From NCBI GenBank assembly GCA_003342895.1, contig PTFA01000024.1, forward strand, positions 2,064,932-2,128,931: 64,000 nt of DNA, in the 5' to 3' direction. Made by a program: the position numbers and the translations under genes. Source of the DNA: Casuarius casuarius (lineage: Eukaryota; Chordata; Aves; Casuariiformes; Casuariidae). The notes beneath the pieces are model-generated. The model worked only from the letters and a program-made list of their open reading frames with translations. It did no database searches and was not told the DNA's origin. Shown one piece after another: positions 1 to 13,281 of the stretch (position 1 is its first letter; each line of letters opens with the position of its first letter).

Positions 1-3000
1 TTTCTAACTCTGTGAAGCCTTTGCAGGTTAAGCTCAAGTGTGACCGGGCATATTTCATAACAGGAAGCCTATGTTTTTGATGGTATTAACGTGGGCTAAT
101 TCGAGCAGCAGAATGATCAGATGTGCTTTGAAGTCATCTCGGCAGCCAGCTATCCCATGCCGTCGTGAGTTCCCCTCTGTGGCACTCCTCGGCAGGGCCT
201 GCTGCTGTCACTGTGACGATCTGGCTCCTTTTGATCTTGACCAAGCCCCGGCTGTGCATGTGCTGAGCCCGGGCCGCCGTTGTCTCTGTTTCTGGCTGTT
301 CCCTCATCGATTCAGCTGCTGTGCTAAACGCTGCAGGACGCAGCCTGTGCTGGTAACTATGTGATGGGCTCAGTACCAGCCAGACCTAGGGGGACTCAGA
401 TGGCACAAGGTGGTCTCGTTAATGGAAAGATGCGGTTGTACTTCTTTCTAATGCCCAAGAAAACCCAGTTATCTCCTTTTCTGACATCCACTTCCCAAGA
501 GGGCACCTTGGCTAGCTGAATGCCTCAGCTAGATGGATATTAGTAGTAGTTTAGACTAAACAGGAGCATTTGCAGTTAAAATGTAGCCTGTTAAGCTTAG
601 TAGGTCTTTCCTTGGCACAATAGGTGCCAACGATGCATGTGCTGTGTCTATGTACGTCATGCAGAATGGGACACTTCGCTGAAGCTTCATTACCAGCAGA
701 AGTCTTGGCGTGTCCTACGAGTACCTAAAATGATCTATCAATGTTATGATGGCTGCTGTGCTGGCTGCATGTGAAGATGTGTTTCTGATTCTGTGTGCTT
801 TCCCGCCTATTAGAGTGAGCAGTCTGTTTCCATGCTTTGGAGCTAATGCCGTTCTCAAGCCGTCCATAGCTAACGTGAAGGAAGGCAACTGCTTATACAC
901 TTGGAACAATTTATTTGGCAGTTGGTCATAGTAGTTACAAAAAGTTCATGTGTGAGGACATTTGGATTGGCATGGTTGGCTTTTCCTTGCAAAACTTTAT
1001 GGTAATGTATAACACAAGAAAGTAATACCTGTGCAAATATTTGCTTAAGGATAATGAAAACCACAGCTGTCCATTTTGATTAAGTAAACAGTGGTTGCAG
1101 GGGAATGTATCAAGTGTAAAAGTAACATTTGGATCTGTGTGGAGTACCTGCCAAGTACATTTTGAAACGTTCAGATGTAAGAAAACATATAAAAATAAAA
1201 TACATACTTTCCTAATCTTAATTTGCACTGTAAGGAATATTCTTCTTCCTTAAAACGCAATCTCTTGCCAGTGCCAAAGCTGAGGGCAGCGTGCTGCAAG
1301 TCCGAAGTGTTAGGAGTAACGGGCAGCGTGCTTGGCAGTTGCTTGGAGGAGCTGTCTGCTTTTGTGTACTCCCCGCTTTCGGAGTGGAACCAATCAATTT
1401 TCCAGCGGTAAATATTGCTGGTTGCCCACAGCTTGTTCCACTCCCATATCTGATGATGGCTGGAACAGTTTATTCACAGACAAGAGCTTTCTGTTGTTGC
1501 CCTCGTTAAAAATAAGAGGCGCTCAGTTGAGGCGCGGTGCTTTTTTGAAGACGCACCTAGGAAATCTCAGCTACGTTCGTATGTGACTTTCAAACAAGAT
1601 TTGTTCAATGTATGGGTAAGAATTTAGGTCATGGCTCAGCTCCATGAGTTAACCCTGCCATCTAAAAGTAGGTTGTGCTGTTTCTAGCTTGTGTTTCATG
1701 AAGACAGATGTTTCATAGTCACGTTTTTATGGTGTAGCAGCAGAACTGACCCACGTGATCATGCAGCAATAGTGGTAGCCCTACCACTCACAACGAATAA
1801 AAAGTAGGAAAGCTTTTAGTTTGTAAAACAGGAGTTTACACGTGCACGATTCAGAGCTTTCTGGTGGGAAAACACCGCTTTTAAAGTGACTTTATGCATT
1901 GCACTGCACTTTGCATGCCTGTCGCTTCCTGGATTCATTAAAATGGCAGTGTGGCCATGGCCTTAAACGTTGCTGTTGAAGCTAACTTGTAATAAAGTGA
2001 TTATGGTGATTAATGTCAATTACAAGGGTTAAGCAGGATGATAGAGAAAGATAGTGGGAGCTCAGGATATCCCTGCCTGGCTTGGGGGAAAATGCAGCAG
2101 CTGGGTGCTTCGGAGCTGCCTGGGGGTGCATGGCAGGGCTGTGCTGGGAGCTGCTGCTGTGCCGGGCGCTCCCGCGTGTCCTTACGGTGTTCAAAATGAT
2201 CACGTCGGCTGCTGTCGGTGGGACAGTGACCAGGTTTGCGCTTAGCTGCTAGGCTGTCCGCCCGCCGGGGGATGTACATCTGGAAGCACTCTGGCCGTTC
2301 TGTTTTGCACCTCAGGGCTCTCCTCTTCTTTTATTATTATTTTTGAGGAAAGAACAAGCATCTGATATGCCATCTCTTCTCATGCAGGGAAGTGTTGCTT
2401 GGCTCTGTTAATTAAAAATAAATAAAGAAGATCAACTGTGTTGAAGAGGTCCATTTAGACAGCTGAGCTAATTTTTTTCTCCTGTAGCAGTTAAGGTAGT
2501 TTCAATAGTAGGGGAAAGAGAAATAGGAAGTTTTTTTAGGGTAGACAACCTCCTCTACTTCACTCTATGCACTCAGTTTTAATCAAACAGATTCTGCAAT
2601 AGAAGAAAATGATTTTTCCTATCTGACCAGCTGAGCAGCATGTTAGCAGAAGTATTTTGTGCTTTAGATACTTGCAAGTGGAGAGTGTAAATAAGTAATT
2701 TTATTCTGTGAAAGTTTGGAAAGAAATAATAATAAGAAAAATGAATAAGTCATCTTTTAAAATTGAACTTAAAATAATTGGATTGTGCTCTTCAAGGATT
2801 AAAATATAGATCAGCCGTTTATTTCCTATGAATCCTGGAATCTCCCCTTATCTTCATCCGCCCCTTTTCTACACACACACACATGCACATGCGGCAATAT
2901 TTAGGTTGTTGAGGGTTAAACAAGTGCTCAGAGTAATCACGTGTGCGATGCCCAGACACAGACTTACCCCCTCTATACCTGCTCCTTGGCCATCAGGGCA

Positions 3001-4355
3001 AGTTGAACTGTTAGCAGGGGAGAGAAATTCCTCTTTTTTGAGCAAATGTAGACCATAAATAATTACTGGGCATAAAGAGGGCTTTCACTAGAAAATTAAG
3101 AATTTTAAGAGGCTGATGTAGCAGCCAGGATACTTTTTTCTCTGTGTTAAAAATAATTTTGCTATCTCACAGAAATGAAACTGTTGTGTTTAACTTTATG
3201 CCAACTGGTCATGAGCAAAACCTATACCTGAAATAATGTTGACTAATGAGCAGCTGCTCCTTTTTGAACACAGTACGCTGTGTAACATGCAACAGGGCCT
3301 TGTAAAATCATCTTCTAAATATGACTTAGTGGAGACAAATCCCAAGAGGTAATGCTCCAGAGAGCCAGAAATGTACTTTTCTATCTACCTGGGGCTTTTC
3401 AAAAATTGTGGTGCGAGCTGAAGCTAAGAATCTAGGCACCTATTTAAGAAGTATTTAAGGATGGATATTGCCCTATCATTGGCTCCTTTGCCAGCTTTTG
3501 TTTCTCAGCATTGTGGTAAACCTCCAGGCTCTCGTTTAGGCACCAAAGTCTGTGTCAGGAAGGTGAAGATTATAGTGCTTACTCAAAAGTACTTTATCTC
3601 TCAAAAATGCTCTGACATTGGTTAATACAAATGTGTTATTTGCTCTCAGGAGAGCAGGGTGGCCAGAAGGAGCCCTATCTGCTAAACCTGATGTTTTCCA
3701 CTTTTAAAATGCTATTAGAGAATGAAAATTAAACAAATTGTAGGAAGGATTTTTACGCTTGCTGTAGTTCCGCTGCCTGTCCTGGTCCACCAAGTGAGAA
3801 TAACCATTAGGATACATAATAGCAACTTCTACTTTATATTCTCCTAAATGCAGGTGTGACCTGTGCTATTTTTGTATTACCTGCTAGACTGAGGTGGATT
3901 AATGTTGTTGTTTTGTTTCTAATACAGGAAAGCACTCAAGAATGTGCTTAAAAATAAGTATATTTTCAAGTGTGCTGCCTGTCTAAGAGTGTTTTTCTGA
4001 ATTGAAGTCTTAAAGATTTCAGCCTGAGGCGGCAAACAGTACTGGTGTTTTTGGATTTTAAATTATTTTTCAGAAAAAAAAAGAGCACTGTGAAAATCAT
4101 TGTTTTTCCCTGTTGATGGAGTGTTATACTCATAAATCATGATTATTTTCAACCTTTTGGTTGAGACTATTTTGTTTTCACAGCCAGGAGCAGTAAAATA
4201 ATCAATCATATAATAATGCCACGGATAATTATCATGTTGCTTGGTGTTCTTTGAGCTACTGCAGGTGTGTTCAGAGCCTCTCTTGGTTGTGTTTAAACAG
4301 CAATTTTACAGCTGAGGTGGTGAAGAGCTTTGGAGTGTACACACAATTGCTTTCC

Positions 4356-4376
4356 TTTTTTTTTTTTTTTTTTTTT
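4356..4376. repeat. Poly(T) tract
   Basis: An uninterrupted run of 21 T residues, likely length-variable. No target-site duplication or retroposon body was recognised beside it. Confidence 0.9.
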
Positions 4377-7019
4377 AACATAATGCATAACCAAAAAACA
4401 CTCTTTGTTATGAAATCCAGAATCACTTGTATTTTTTTTCCATAGTTCAAGGCTTTTATATGTTCCTTAACATATTGATTTGGACTGCTTAACAGAGATA
4501 TGGTTGTGCAGAAAAGCTATGCCTGTGATAGCTTAATGGGCTTAATTCCGTTGTTGCTAAATTAGAAATGTCAATGAAATGCCTTTGTGGTTTAAAAAGC
4601 CTCAAGTATTTTATGCTGTAAATGCTGTAGCGTTTGTTTGAATTTATTAAGCATTCAGAATAGTTTTACTGGCACAATTACGTCTTAATTTGTTTCCAAA
4701 TAGCGGATTTATCTTTTGCCTTTCTTTACCAAGCATGAGGCTAGTGCTCTGCAACAGACTATGGAGTTTCTCCCTGTAGCATGCAGAGGTGAAGTTCAAT
4801 GCTGGGATTGCATGATTGCTTGGAAGTGACATAAATCATCGCAGCCATCAAAAAGCTGCATCTCGCTGCTCCCTTCCTCGTGCTGATGCAAGCACTCGCT
4901 GTTTTCTTTTTTCCCTAAAGTTTTGCTGCACCAGGAACCGCATCAGGGAGCTAACCTCTCCCCCTGTGGGCTCCGCAGGTATGAAAGATGAAGGGATGTA
5001 TTCTGCAGAAGTGAGATTGAGGTGCCCACCCACATTTGAAAATCCCAGCAGACAGATGTCTGCATATTTTGGCATCAAATACTTGCACCAGTCTGGCCTG
5101 GGGTGACTTGGCCAGGACTTTGCAGGAAGTCCTGAGACCTGAGAACTGGATTTGGCTCTTCCTTGGTGCAGGCTGTGTCCCCGTTTAATGACCTCTACTC
5201 GGTGTCATGACATAAGAGAGGCTGGATTTTAGCTTTATTAAAAGATTAATTTGGCTGTGAATTGGGGCAATAATTTGTAGTCTGTAGGTTATCTTCTTGA
5301 GAAGCTTGGTGGGCACTGAAAATGGTAACTTAAAATGAGCATCTTCTCATCCGTAGAAGCTGTTTGTTTTTCTGTAATGTAAATAGCTGTTAATGAGGAT
5401 TCCTCTGTGAATGAAATGAATGAAATCTGAATAAATTTTTGTCTTCAGTTTTGTCTCGCTGATATGTCTGAACTCTTATTTTTAAGTAGCAAATATGATT
5501 TCAAGGAGGAAGAATCTAAAGTACGTAACGACTTGGCTCAAAATGAGAGTTGTATAAATGAGGGGTAAAGATTGACAGTGAAGCTGAAAATGCAGCTGTG
5601 TGGTAATGCAAAATATGCATTAACAGTATGAGGCATTGAAATAAATTGAAGTATTTGCTGAACTCTCTGTATGAATCCCTGGTAATTTTATTTTTTAATG
5701 ACTTATCTGATTTGGTTCTTTTCATGCTGACTTCATAGTACTTGGGGAGGTGCCTGGTTGATGAGTAAGAGGATAAACCGTACATCTTCAGTATACTTTT
5801 TCTGGTTTTGGAGGTTCATTGCAGGTCTGTGGGGAACTTGAGAGTCATTCCTTCTCTGCAGTTTTATCCGATGGCCAGATGGTATCTTTTATTGTGTTTT
5901 TAAGTGGTGTGATGCTAGACTCATAGGGATCGTTTTATTAAAAGAGGAAGTTCCTGCAGTAGCTCTGTGAAATCCGTAAAGTAGCTATTTCATCGTGCAC
6001 TTGACTACTAGTTTTGCAGCACAGGCAAACTACTGTACCTTGCATCAGTCTGGGAACACAAGCATTCACACTAATACAGATTAATGCAACATGCAGATTC
6101 CCTCTTAATGAATTTAAGTGATAAGGAGTATCAAGTTACAGGGTTTTGAAGCCCTGTTAAGATGTGTTTGAGAAATGAGCTCTCACTGTTCAGAATGAGG
6201 ATGATTTTATGCGTTTGTTTGGAATTTTATTTTAACTTAATGCAAAATTTTCTGTCCAAAACAAATAACGAAGCCCTTTTCATTGCCACAGCTCCTAAAA
6301 CTTGGATCTGCCCTTGTCCCCTCATGTAGTTCATACCTTTTGCCATAGCGCATTTTTCCTGATACTTACTGAAATTAAACCATTTCCAAATAGCTATTAG
6401 GTAGAACAGAACAAAATCTAAAGGGAGGAAAATTTACAGTAATGAAACAAGAGATTTGCTTCCATAAGGAATGCTTATAAATTGTGGGAATTTTTTCAAT
6501 ATAACTGAACCTTGGCTCTTGTAAAATGGTTTCTTGTTTGTGTTTTCTGCCAGCTTTCAGAAGGTTCTGTTACTTGCATGTTAGTGTTGCTCTTTCTTTA
6601 AACATAGTTGTTTAATGTTATTTTGGGGGTTATTTTGTTGTTTTAACACAGCAGACATACAAAAGCTGACTCCACAACTGATTGTCTCCTAGTGAAAGCT
6701 TTTTATTATGGTGAATTTAGCTGAAAGTCATTTGAAAGTAATTTTTGGATGGCTAAAAAATAAATTGAAGTAGTTTAGTTATCTCAGTGGTAGCTATGTC
6801 TCTGTGCCCTGCGAATAGTATGTTTTGCTCCTGACAGCAAGCCAAGCAATGCCCATTTTTAAGACTGCACGGTCGTCTGAGTAGAGCAACTGAAACAAAA
6901 AGCGCAGGTAATTTTCCCCCACCCTCAGCTATTTTTATTTGAAACTGTGGCAGTTAAGTAACGTGCGCTGCGGAGGTCCCAATCTGCCACGGCTGTGAAA
7001 GGGCTGTACTGATTTTATG

Positions 7020-7330
7020 CTACTAACTGCGTCTTTTGTAGGCTATTCACCGCCCTGCGCAGGTTTGCCAAGCCCACTCTGCAACGGGTTGCCAGGGGCT
7101 GCAGATGTCGGAAAAGCGACATTGCAATGAAAGGCCCTGATTCAGCGAGCCAAGTAGCCGGCCTCCCCCCCGGCCAAAGTAATCAGATTGGCAGCCGAAT
7201 CAAAGCGTACAGTGGGCCCTTTGTCTGGGCGCTCCAGAGGTTAGTAATCGACGGGAGGGCAGCACAGCTTTATGAAGAAAAGAACAGAATATTAGGCGGA
7301 ATTAAGCTGAAGAGAGTCAGGGAGTGCTTT
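7020..7330. promoter_or_regulatory. Candidate intronic regulatory block
   Basis: This block stands out from AT-rich, CpG-poor surroundings. It has many CpG dinucleotides, a short GC palindrome-like run (GGCCTCCCCCCCGGCC, about 7161-7176) and little sign of repeat origin. Such sequence inside the long first intron of a developmental gene often marks a conserved enhancer, but conservation was not tested. No exon is supported. Confidence 0.3.
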
Positions 7331-7577
7331 TTTTTTTACTATTGGAATAAAGTTAGAACCTGAGCCGAAGGTTACAGGAGCGAAAAGCAAAGGCTGCGTG
7401 TTGCTGTTTGAATCGGAGAACAGTTTCAGCTCCAGCCATAGCGTTATTGATAAGCGGAAGGAACGAAGGAAAATCGGTGGCTTCCCTAACTGTAGCTGCA
7501 TGCAATTGTTAGCGTTGAAAGATTTATTCTTAAGCTTTGAGAATTAGCATACAATGACAGAGGAACGATTGTTTTGC

Positions 7578-8170
7578 TCATAGAATCATAAGACTGGAAA
7601 AGATCTTAAGAGATCCTGTTTCACCCCTCGCAAAAAGAAGAGTTGACGGTATCTATGCAATATCACATGCTATAGATGCTTGCCTAACGGTTGCCTTGCC
7701 ATTGAAGACCGGGAGAGATGACTTTGTTGCCTACTTGTGCAATCTACACCAGTGCTATGCTCTCCATACCATTGGAAAGCTTTTCCTGATGTCTAGCAAT
7801 AAATCTTCTTTCTTACAGTCTAAGTCCAGTACTTCTGGTTTCATCCACCCTGGAAAATTTCATTCACAGGGACCTACGTATTTGAAGAATGCTAGCACTC
7901 AGTCCATGCTTAATTTTCTCCCCTTCTGGATAAGCAATCTTAGTCATTCATTTTTCTCTTGCGTTGGTCTTGTTTTCTAGACCATCCTATTGGCACTAGT
8001 TGTACTCTTTCAGTTTGACCCACATCTGTCTCAAAAACTTGAGAAAGCACTCCAGGCCTTACTAGTGCCGAGCAGATGGGAAGGATTGCTACTGGTTGTA
8101 TGTCCTTGTCTGTTGTTTGCCTCGTTTGCAATAACTTGTGATTGTTGACTCATGCTCAACTCTAATCCAT
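7578..8170 (-). mobile_element. Decayed CR1-type LINE, 3' end, antisense
   Basis: The + strand begins TCATAGAATCATAAGACTGG, matching the remembered reverse complement of the avian CR1 3' terminus. It continues through diverged versions of the usual CR1 landmarks, such as the CACCAGTGCTATGCT stretch near 7749 and the TTGACTCATGCTCAAC stretch near 8145. The element therefore lies on the minus strand with its 3' end at about 7578. It is heavily mutated, with no intact frame, so it is an old copy. Subfamily was not determined. Confidence 0.7.
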
Positions 8171-8269
8171 ATAAGCCAATTCAATGTTGGCTTCTAGGTC
8201 AGTTATTACTCATCTCTCTGCCTTATTGTAAATGCTTAAAAAGAAGTTATTTGTTCTATTATTTTTTCC

Positions 8270-8480
8270 AGGAATTGATGTTAAGCTGATGGGTCTATAA
8301 TTCTCTGGCACTCCTTCTTACCCTTTTTAATAAGTAGTAGGAACTATTCGTGTAATTTCCAGTCTTTCAGGATCTCATCTGTGCTCCACAAGAGCTGAAA
8401 GACGGCTATTAACGTTGCATGACATTGCATCAGCCAGCTCTTAACTGCTCTAAATTAATCAAGCGCCCTCTGGTTGAATA
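8270..8480 (-). pseudogene. Degenerate CR1-like reverse transcriptase fragment
   Basis: Read on the minus strand, 8273-8311 encodes VPENYRPISLTSI, the conserved NYRP-S-LTS motif of CR1-type non-LTR reverse transcriptases. Just upstream in the element, in another frame, is EILKDWKLHE, corresponding to the usual DWK motif. Frameshifts and stops break it, so it is non-functional. It lies next to the CR1 3' end at 7578-8170 and is probably the same insertion with an internal deletion, since a full CR1 has much more sequence between these landmarks. Confidence 0.65.
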
Positions 8481-9543
8481 TACCTGCCTCCATTATTCTC
8501 TTTCTGCTTGAGGCTATGGCCTTGTCTTGTCCCTGCTAGCAATTATGATAACCGCCTGCTCGTGACTGGTATTTTTAGTGAAGATTAATGCATTATTTTT
8601 TATGTCTGTTTAGAGCCATGACTGTTTGGAAGTCTGTTCATTGCAATTACCTCTCAAATACCAAATGATCTCTGAACTCCTAACCATTTCAGAAGGAAAA
8701 AGTGAATTCTTTTATGATGAATGGTGTAGGGTCTGTCAGTTGACATTGTGATCATTTGGGAAATTTAATTTTTGAATGTGTGAAAGGATGTGCCTGTCTT
8801 AATAGTATAGGAGGTGCGCTTGTGTGTGGTGTTGGTCATCAGCACCCAAAATGAGGCAGTGGGGCTGTCTCCCCTGGATTACTTCTCAGGAAACAAATCT
8901 TCCTCATATTCTACCTTAAAAGTGTCTTTTTTTATTTTTTAAAAGAAAGGGATTGACAAAAGCAGAGACAATTATTTATATTCAGATTGAAGAAGGTTTT
9001 GCCATACTGCTTGTTTTCTTGCTGCAGTTTGCTGTAGTAAGCCAAAGAGATGGGATATTAACTTGTATTTGTACATCAGAAATATGGGATATTGACTTTA
9101 AAGATGCTTTCTCTTTTGGTAAAATCAATAGTTTGGGTTTTCCTTTAAATTCAAGTAGCTCACTTTATTGCCCAGAAAAGTTGACAAATATCTTTTGTGC
9201 TGACAAGCACTTCAGAGGAGGAACTATTCACAGCAACCGCATTGTACTTGACAGTGTTGTCTCTGAGAACATGTGAAAAGGAGGGTTCCCCCGGGTTATG
9301 AAGGGGCTCATATGTGGCACCTACATTGCCTCATGCCGGCAATCTGCATTCAAGCCAAGTTCTGGTGGTTTTGGAGTCCCATCTGCTGCCAGTGTGCAGC
9401 GTTAGAGCCTTCTGAGGAGGAGACCGATCATCTTTTCTACCTGATGCTATCTCTGCGAATGTAGATTGAAGAAAAATGTTCAGAAATAAGCCGTGATGAA
9501 TTTAAATGTTTGAGCACAGAACATATCCAAGCTAAAAATGTGA

Positions 9544-9680
9544 GAGCAACCGTACTGGAGTAGACCAGAAGTCGATCCAACCCTGTATCTTGTCTCTAAC
9601 AGCAGCAAAAAGGAGATGCTGAAAGAGAACAGGGCTTATGTAATACTTCCTCTGAGATTTTTCCTAGCCTCCAACCATTT
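9544..9680 (-). mobile_element. Old CR1/L3-like retroposon fragment, antisense
   Basis: The + strand reads CGTACTGGAGTAGACCAGAA followed by GATCCAACCCTGTATCTTGT and CTCTAACAGCAGC. This is a diverged form of a sauropsid repeat whose antisense begins roughly with an 'actgggtcagaccaaaggtccatc' type motif. A second copy in the same orientation lies in the 3' UTR at 57127-57430. Family assignment rests on memory of the consensus. Confidence 0.55.
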
Positions 9681-12600
9681 TTATTTAATAATAGCTGTTT
9701 GCAGGTTGCTGTTAATTTGCAAGTATTGTGGTTTGCTCACTTGCAAGTTACCTTTTTTTTCTTAGTATTGTATGACAATGCTGGAGTTGTCATACATATA
9801 CAAAAGATGCGACTATCCAGTGTCTATTATCTTTGCATCTGAAATCAATTTAATAAACAATTAGGATTTATTTTAACAGTAGTTGCTTGTTTGTCAAGAC
9901 TGACGGACATGGAAGTCAGACATCTGAAGTTACTTTTGTGTATTTTTTACCATTCTGGCAGCAGGAGAGCATGTAAAAATGCCAGGAAAAAATACAAAAA
10001 TAGGAGGAAGAAAAGCAAAATGGGATACCCAGGCTGGAAACTTGGAAAATGGGAAAAGGGATGTAAGTTAAGAATCAGAGATGTAGGCAGGAGCACAGTT
10101 GTGTAGTTGTGTCCTTGAAACAAATATGAGGGTGTAGACTTGTATAAGTCAGTGAAATGATGGCATGTAACGGTTGCATCAGTGCTACGTTTGGGAGAAT
10201 GAAGGAGAGGAGGCAACAAGGATTATTATCCATTGGGCACAGCACCATGGTCTTGCTCATAGCAGGAAAAAATGCACTAAGTTTGGAATTCAAAATCGGG
10301 AAGACTAGAGAAAATTATTCAATAGAAGTAGACAGGACTTCTTCTCTGAGCAGTTCTTTGACTGCAGGATTCTTTCATACTGATTAACTCAAGAGGAAGA
10401 AGCTTTCTTTGGTTGTAGCGACTTGTTGGTAATCTGATCCAGCAGCATTTATGGTGTAAAAAGCTTATAATTTTTCATGTTGGTAATAACTTGATAGTAT
10501 CTTAAGTTGGAGTTCAGAAACTTCAGGGTTAAGACTGAGAGTGCATAATAAATGTTGCCTACGTGGAATTTTGCAGTTTAGAGTATAGAAAACATAAATA
10601 TTTCCTTCATAAAAACAACAGTTTAGGTGGAACTGTTTTATATTTATAACTTACAGAATGCACAAAGGATTTTCAATTTTTATGTTGCTTAGTCATCAAG
10701 ACTTTGCTGGTAGGTGCTGTCTGTGGTTTGTAATTATGCTTTCTGATAAAGCACATCTGGAGATAAATGTTCCTGCCAGACATAAACATGGCAAGCCGAA
10801 GTATGAATCACACAAAACTAATGAAACATTTTTCAAATCAGCAACTGCTCTTGTCTCTTTCCATCTTTAACTGAAAAGCTTTAAATAATCAAGAGATATG
10901 GGCCTCAGAAGGAGGGAAAGGAGAGGAAAAAATTTCTGTGTCCATTTCTCTAAATTTTGAATGTCTCTTCCTGTTATGAATCCCACTAAATGACTAAAGG
11001 AATGACTAAACCACCATAAGGAAAGTTGAGCACATGGCATTAAAGCAGAAGTGGCATTCAGATCGTGGACAGCTGGGAGTCTGGAGAAGGACTGAATCTA
11101 AGCTAATCAAATGTCTCTGAGAATGGATTTCTATAAATAATGTGTTATCCCATAAATCCTGGTGGATTCTGATCACCTGAATGGGCCAAGTGCATGTGGC
11201 CTGAAAGAACCGTCGCTTGTCCTGCTCTGCCTGTTATTCCAATGTCTCATCTGAAATCTTGGTTTTAGCTCCACTGCTAAGGTAAACGGTGGTGTCCCAT
11301 TCTGAACTCCCTGTGGGACCCAGAGGAGGTCAAGCAGAAGCAAAGCAATAAAGGTGAACTTGCCATGCTGCCGCACGGTGAAAACAAGAGGTGATTTATT
11401 TCTACTATCACACATTTATCGGTTTGCGCCAAATCAAACAAATCAGCAAAACCTCTGTATAGTAGAGAATCAGGCTTTGAGTCTGCCCCATGCCCTGCAC
11501 TTCAGTCAGGGGTAAAGACCAACTGGGACAGAATTGGCAATGGCAATTTAAGATGCCACTGCCTTTGGCCACCTGTTTCCCATTTCTTCCTCCCTTTTGC
11601 AGAAGCAAACTTCTGTAGCCCAGGACCAGGAGTGGTAGATGATGTCTGCCCATGCCTCAGCTGTTCCAGTTCAAAGGAATGTGTCTTACCATAGGTAGAG
11701 CCCCATCTTCCCCATTGCTCTCACTGTGGTGGCTGGGAATGAGCTCGCAACTCACTCGACATCAGTACTGTGGGGCTGGTAGCCTCAAGCAGTGGGAGAA
11801 GAAGGGAGAGATGGAGTAATGACAAGGTGGCAGTAGTGTCACAGAATAACTTCAGACCCGCTGCACAGTAGAGGATGTCTCTGCTTCCAGTGTTTCACCT
11901 GGTAAACTTAAAGGCAAATTGTCTAAGCCTTCTGTTCTCAAGTAATGGACAGAAGTATAACAGGCAAAAAAAAATGTGAGTCTCAGTTCTTTTCTTCTTT
12001 AAGAGTTCGGGGGGAAGATAGAGATAGGGGTACCTGTGTGTCACTACTGTGACATAGAGCCAGAACATCGTTGTGGGGTTTATTTACTCTGAAGGAAGGG
12101 GAATGGACACAAAAGGAAGAGTGAGAACCTTTTATCTAGTTTATCTAGTTTGCACACTTGCCAAAGCACTACCTACAACGAGTTTCAGATTTGTCACTTC
12201 AGATGCTGACGACCTTAGATTTGCGTGCTGTGTCTTGGCAACTTGCTGAAGCAAGCAGGGACTTGGATGTGTAAATCCTGCTATCTGCACCCACAGGCAA
12301 TTGCCGCTGCAGGACAGCGAGTACAAATTACTGAGGATACAAAAATATAGGCGATGTCATTTGAGAAGCTGTTTTAGTAAAAGCAAGCCTGTAACTTTAT
12401 CTGACTTAAATTCAGCTCTATTGCTCATAGAATGGTATTTTTAAAAGGAAGAAGGGCCAGGAAAACCCAGAGTTTATAATTAGTCAAGTGTCTGTAAGAC
12501 CTGCAAGAGCAAAGGACCCTCTAAATATTCTCTGCTGGCTCTGTGGGTACTGTGAGCTAGCAAACATTTTTTGTAGCTTGTGCTGAGATATTTTAGGTAC

Positions 12601-13203
12601 AACTAAGGAGGACAAACAAAAAGATACTCATTTCATCACCGTTAAGAATACTTTGGTGGTGGTGATGAGTTCAGTATACCTCAGTTTCTGGAAAAGTGAT
12701 AAAATCATCAGGGAAAAATATTAAATGATTAAACTTTCATTTGTGGGAGATGTTGTTTAGAAGTGTGTTACAGCATAGGATAAGAAAACCAGCAGAGGTG
12801 ATGAGTCAAACCTGTGAAAATAGAATTTGAATTACTGTAATGTCATTTCAAAAGCAGATTTATGCCTTTTTATACTTGCAATGGTACTGCTTAGGTTGCT
12901 GGGCCCCTGCTGCCTCAGGAAATGTTTGAGTTCTTTGTAAAACTGTGAATTTTATTTAGGTGAGAACTGGAATGTATTTTTTAATGCTGTTCACCAAGCA
13001 TAAGTTGTTCCACAGAACTGAATTACAGGAAAGTTTTCTAATCTGCAATGGATAAATCCTGATCTCCTTATTAGTAGGTGTTTCCTCTGTGCTGCTGTGG
13101 GACCAGGATTTGGACTGAATGAGTTGCAGAACTCACCATCTTAATTCTGTTAAAGAGGAGAAAGACCTAAGACCTAAATTCAACAATTTTTTTTTCTTCC
13201 TAG

Positions 13204-13281
13204 GTGAAATGGAAATTCCGGATTCAAATGACCCCTTAGGTCAAGTGGATGGACTTGAGAGACCAATTCCAACACCCAAAG
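13204..13281 (+). CDS. ROR2: ROR2 exon 2: N-terminal extracellular linker
   Basis: The exon is 78 nt, entered with two bases of a split codon and left with one base (phase 1). It encodes 25 full codons, EMEIPDSNDPLG then QVDGLERPIPTPK, and the last base G pairs with GT of exon 3 to give Gly. This matches the acidic, Pro-rich segment after the signal peptide in vertebrate ROR2 (mammalian form has -DPNDPLGPLDG-). The acceptor is a T-rich tract with TAG at 13201-13203 and the donor is GTAAAA at 13282. The segment precedes the Ig-like domain and has no catalytic role. It is short but secured by the exact splice phase and residue match. Confidence 0.93.

Larger units (their letters stand above)
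1..13203 (+). other. ROR2: ROR2 intron 1, 3' part
   Basis: This stretch contains no recognisable coding exon. Short open frames occur on both strands, but none shows a known domain or sensible splice borders. It holds a run of 21 T at 4356-4376, a short AC repeat near 2871, a CpG-richer block at 7020-7330, decayed antisense CR1 pieces at 7578-8480 and a second CR1/L3-like fragment at 9544-9680. The intron ends in a good polypyrimidine tract followed by TAG at 13201-13203. The donor and exon 1 are upstream of the window. Confidence 0.9.

Noticed and set aside
8953..9276. 107-codon + strand open frame in intron 1
   Set aside because: No domain, no splice-site context and ordinary intronic composition; consistent with chance.
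12427..12460. TCATAGAATGG as another CR1 3' end
   Set aside because: Only the first 11 bases resemble CR1; the following sequence does not continue the match.
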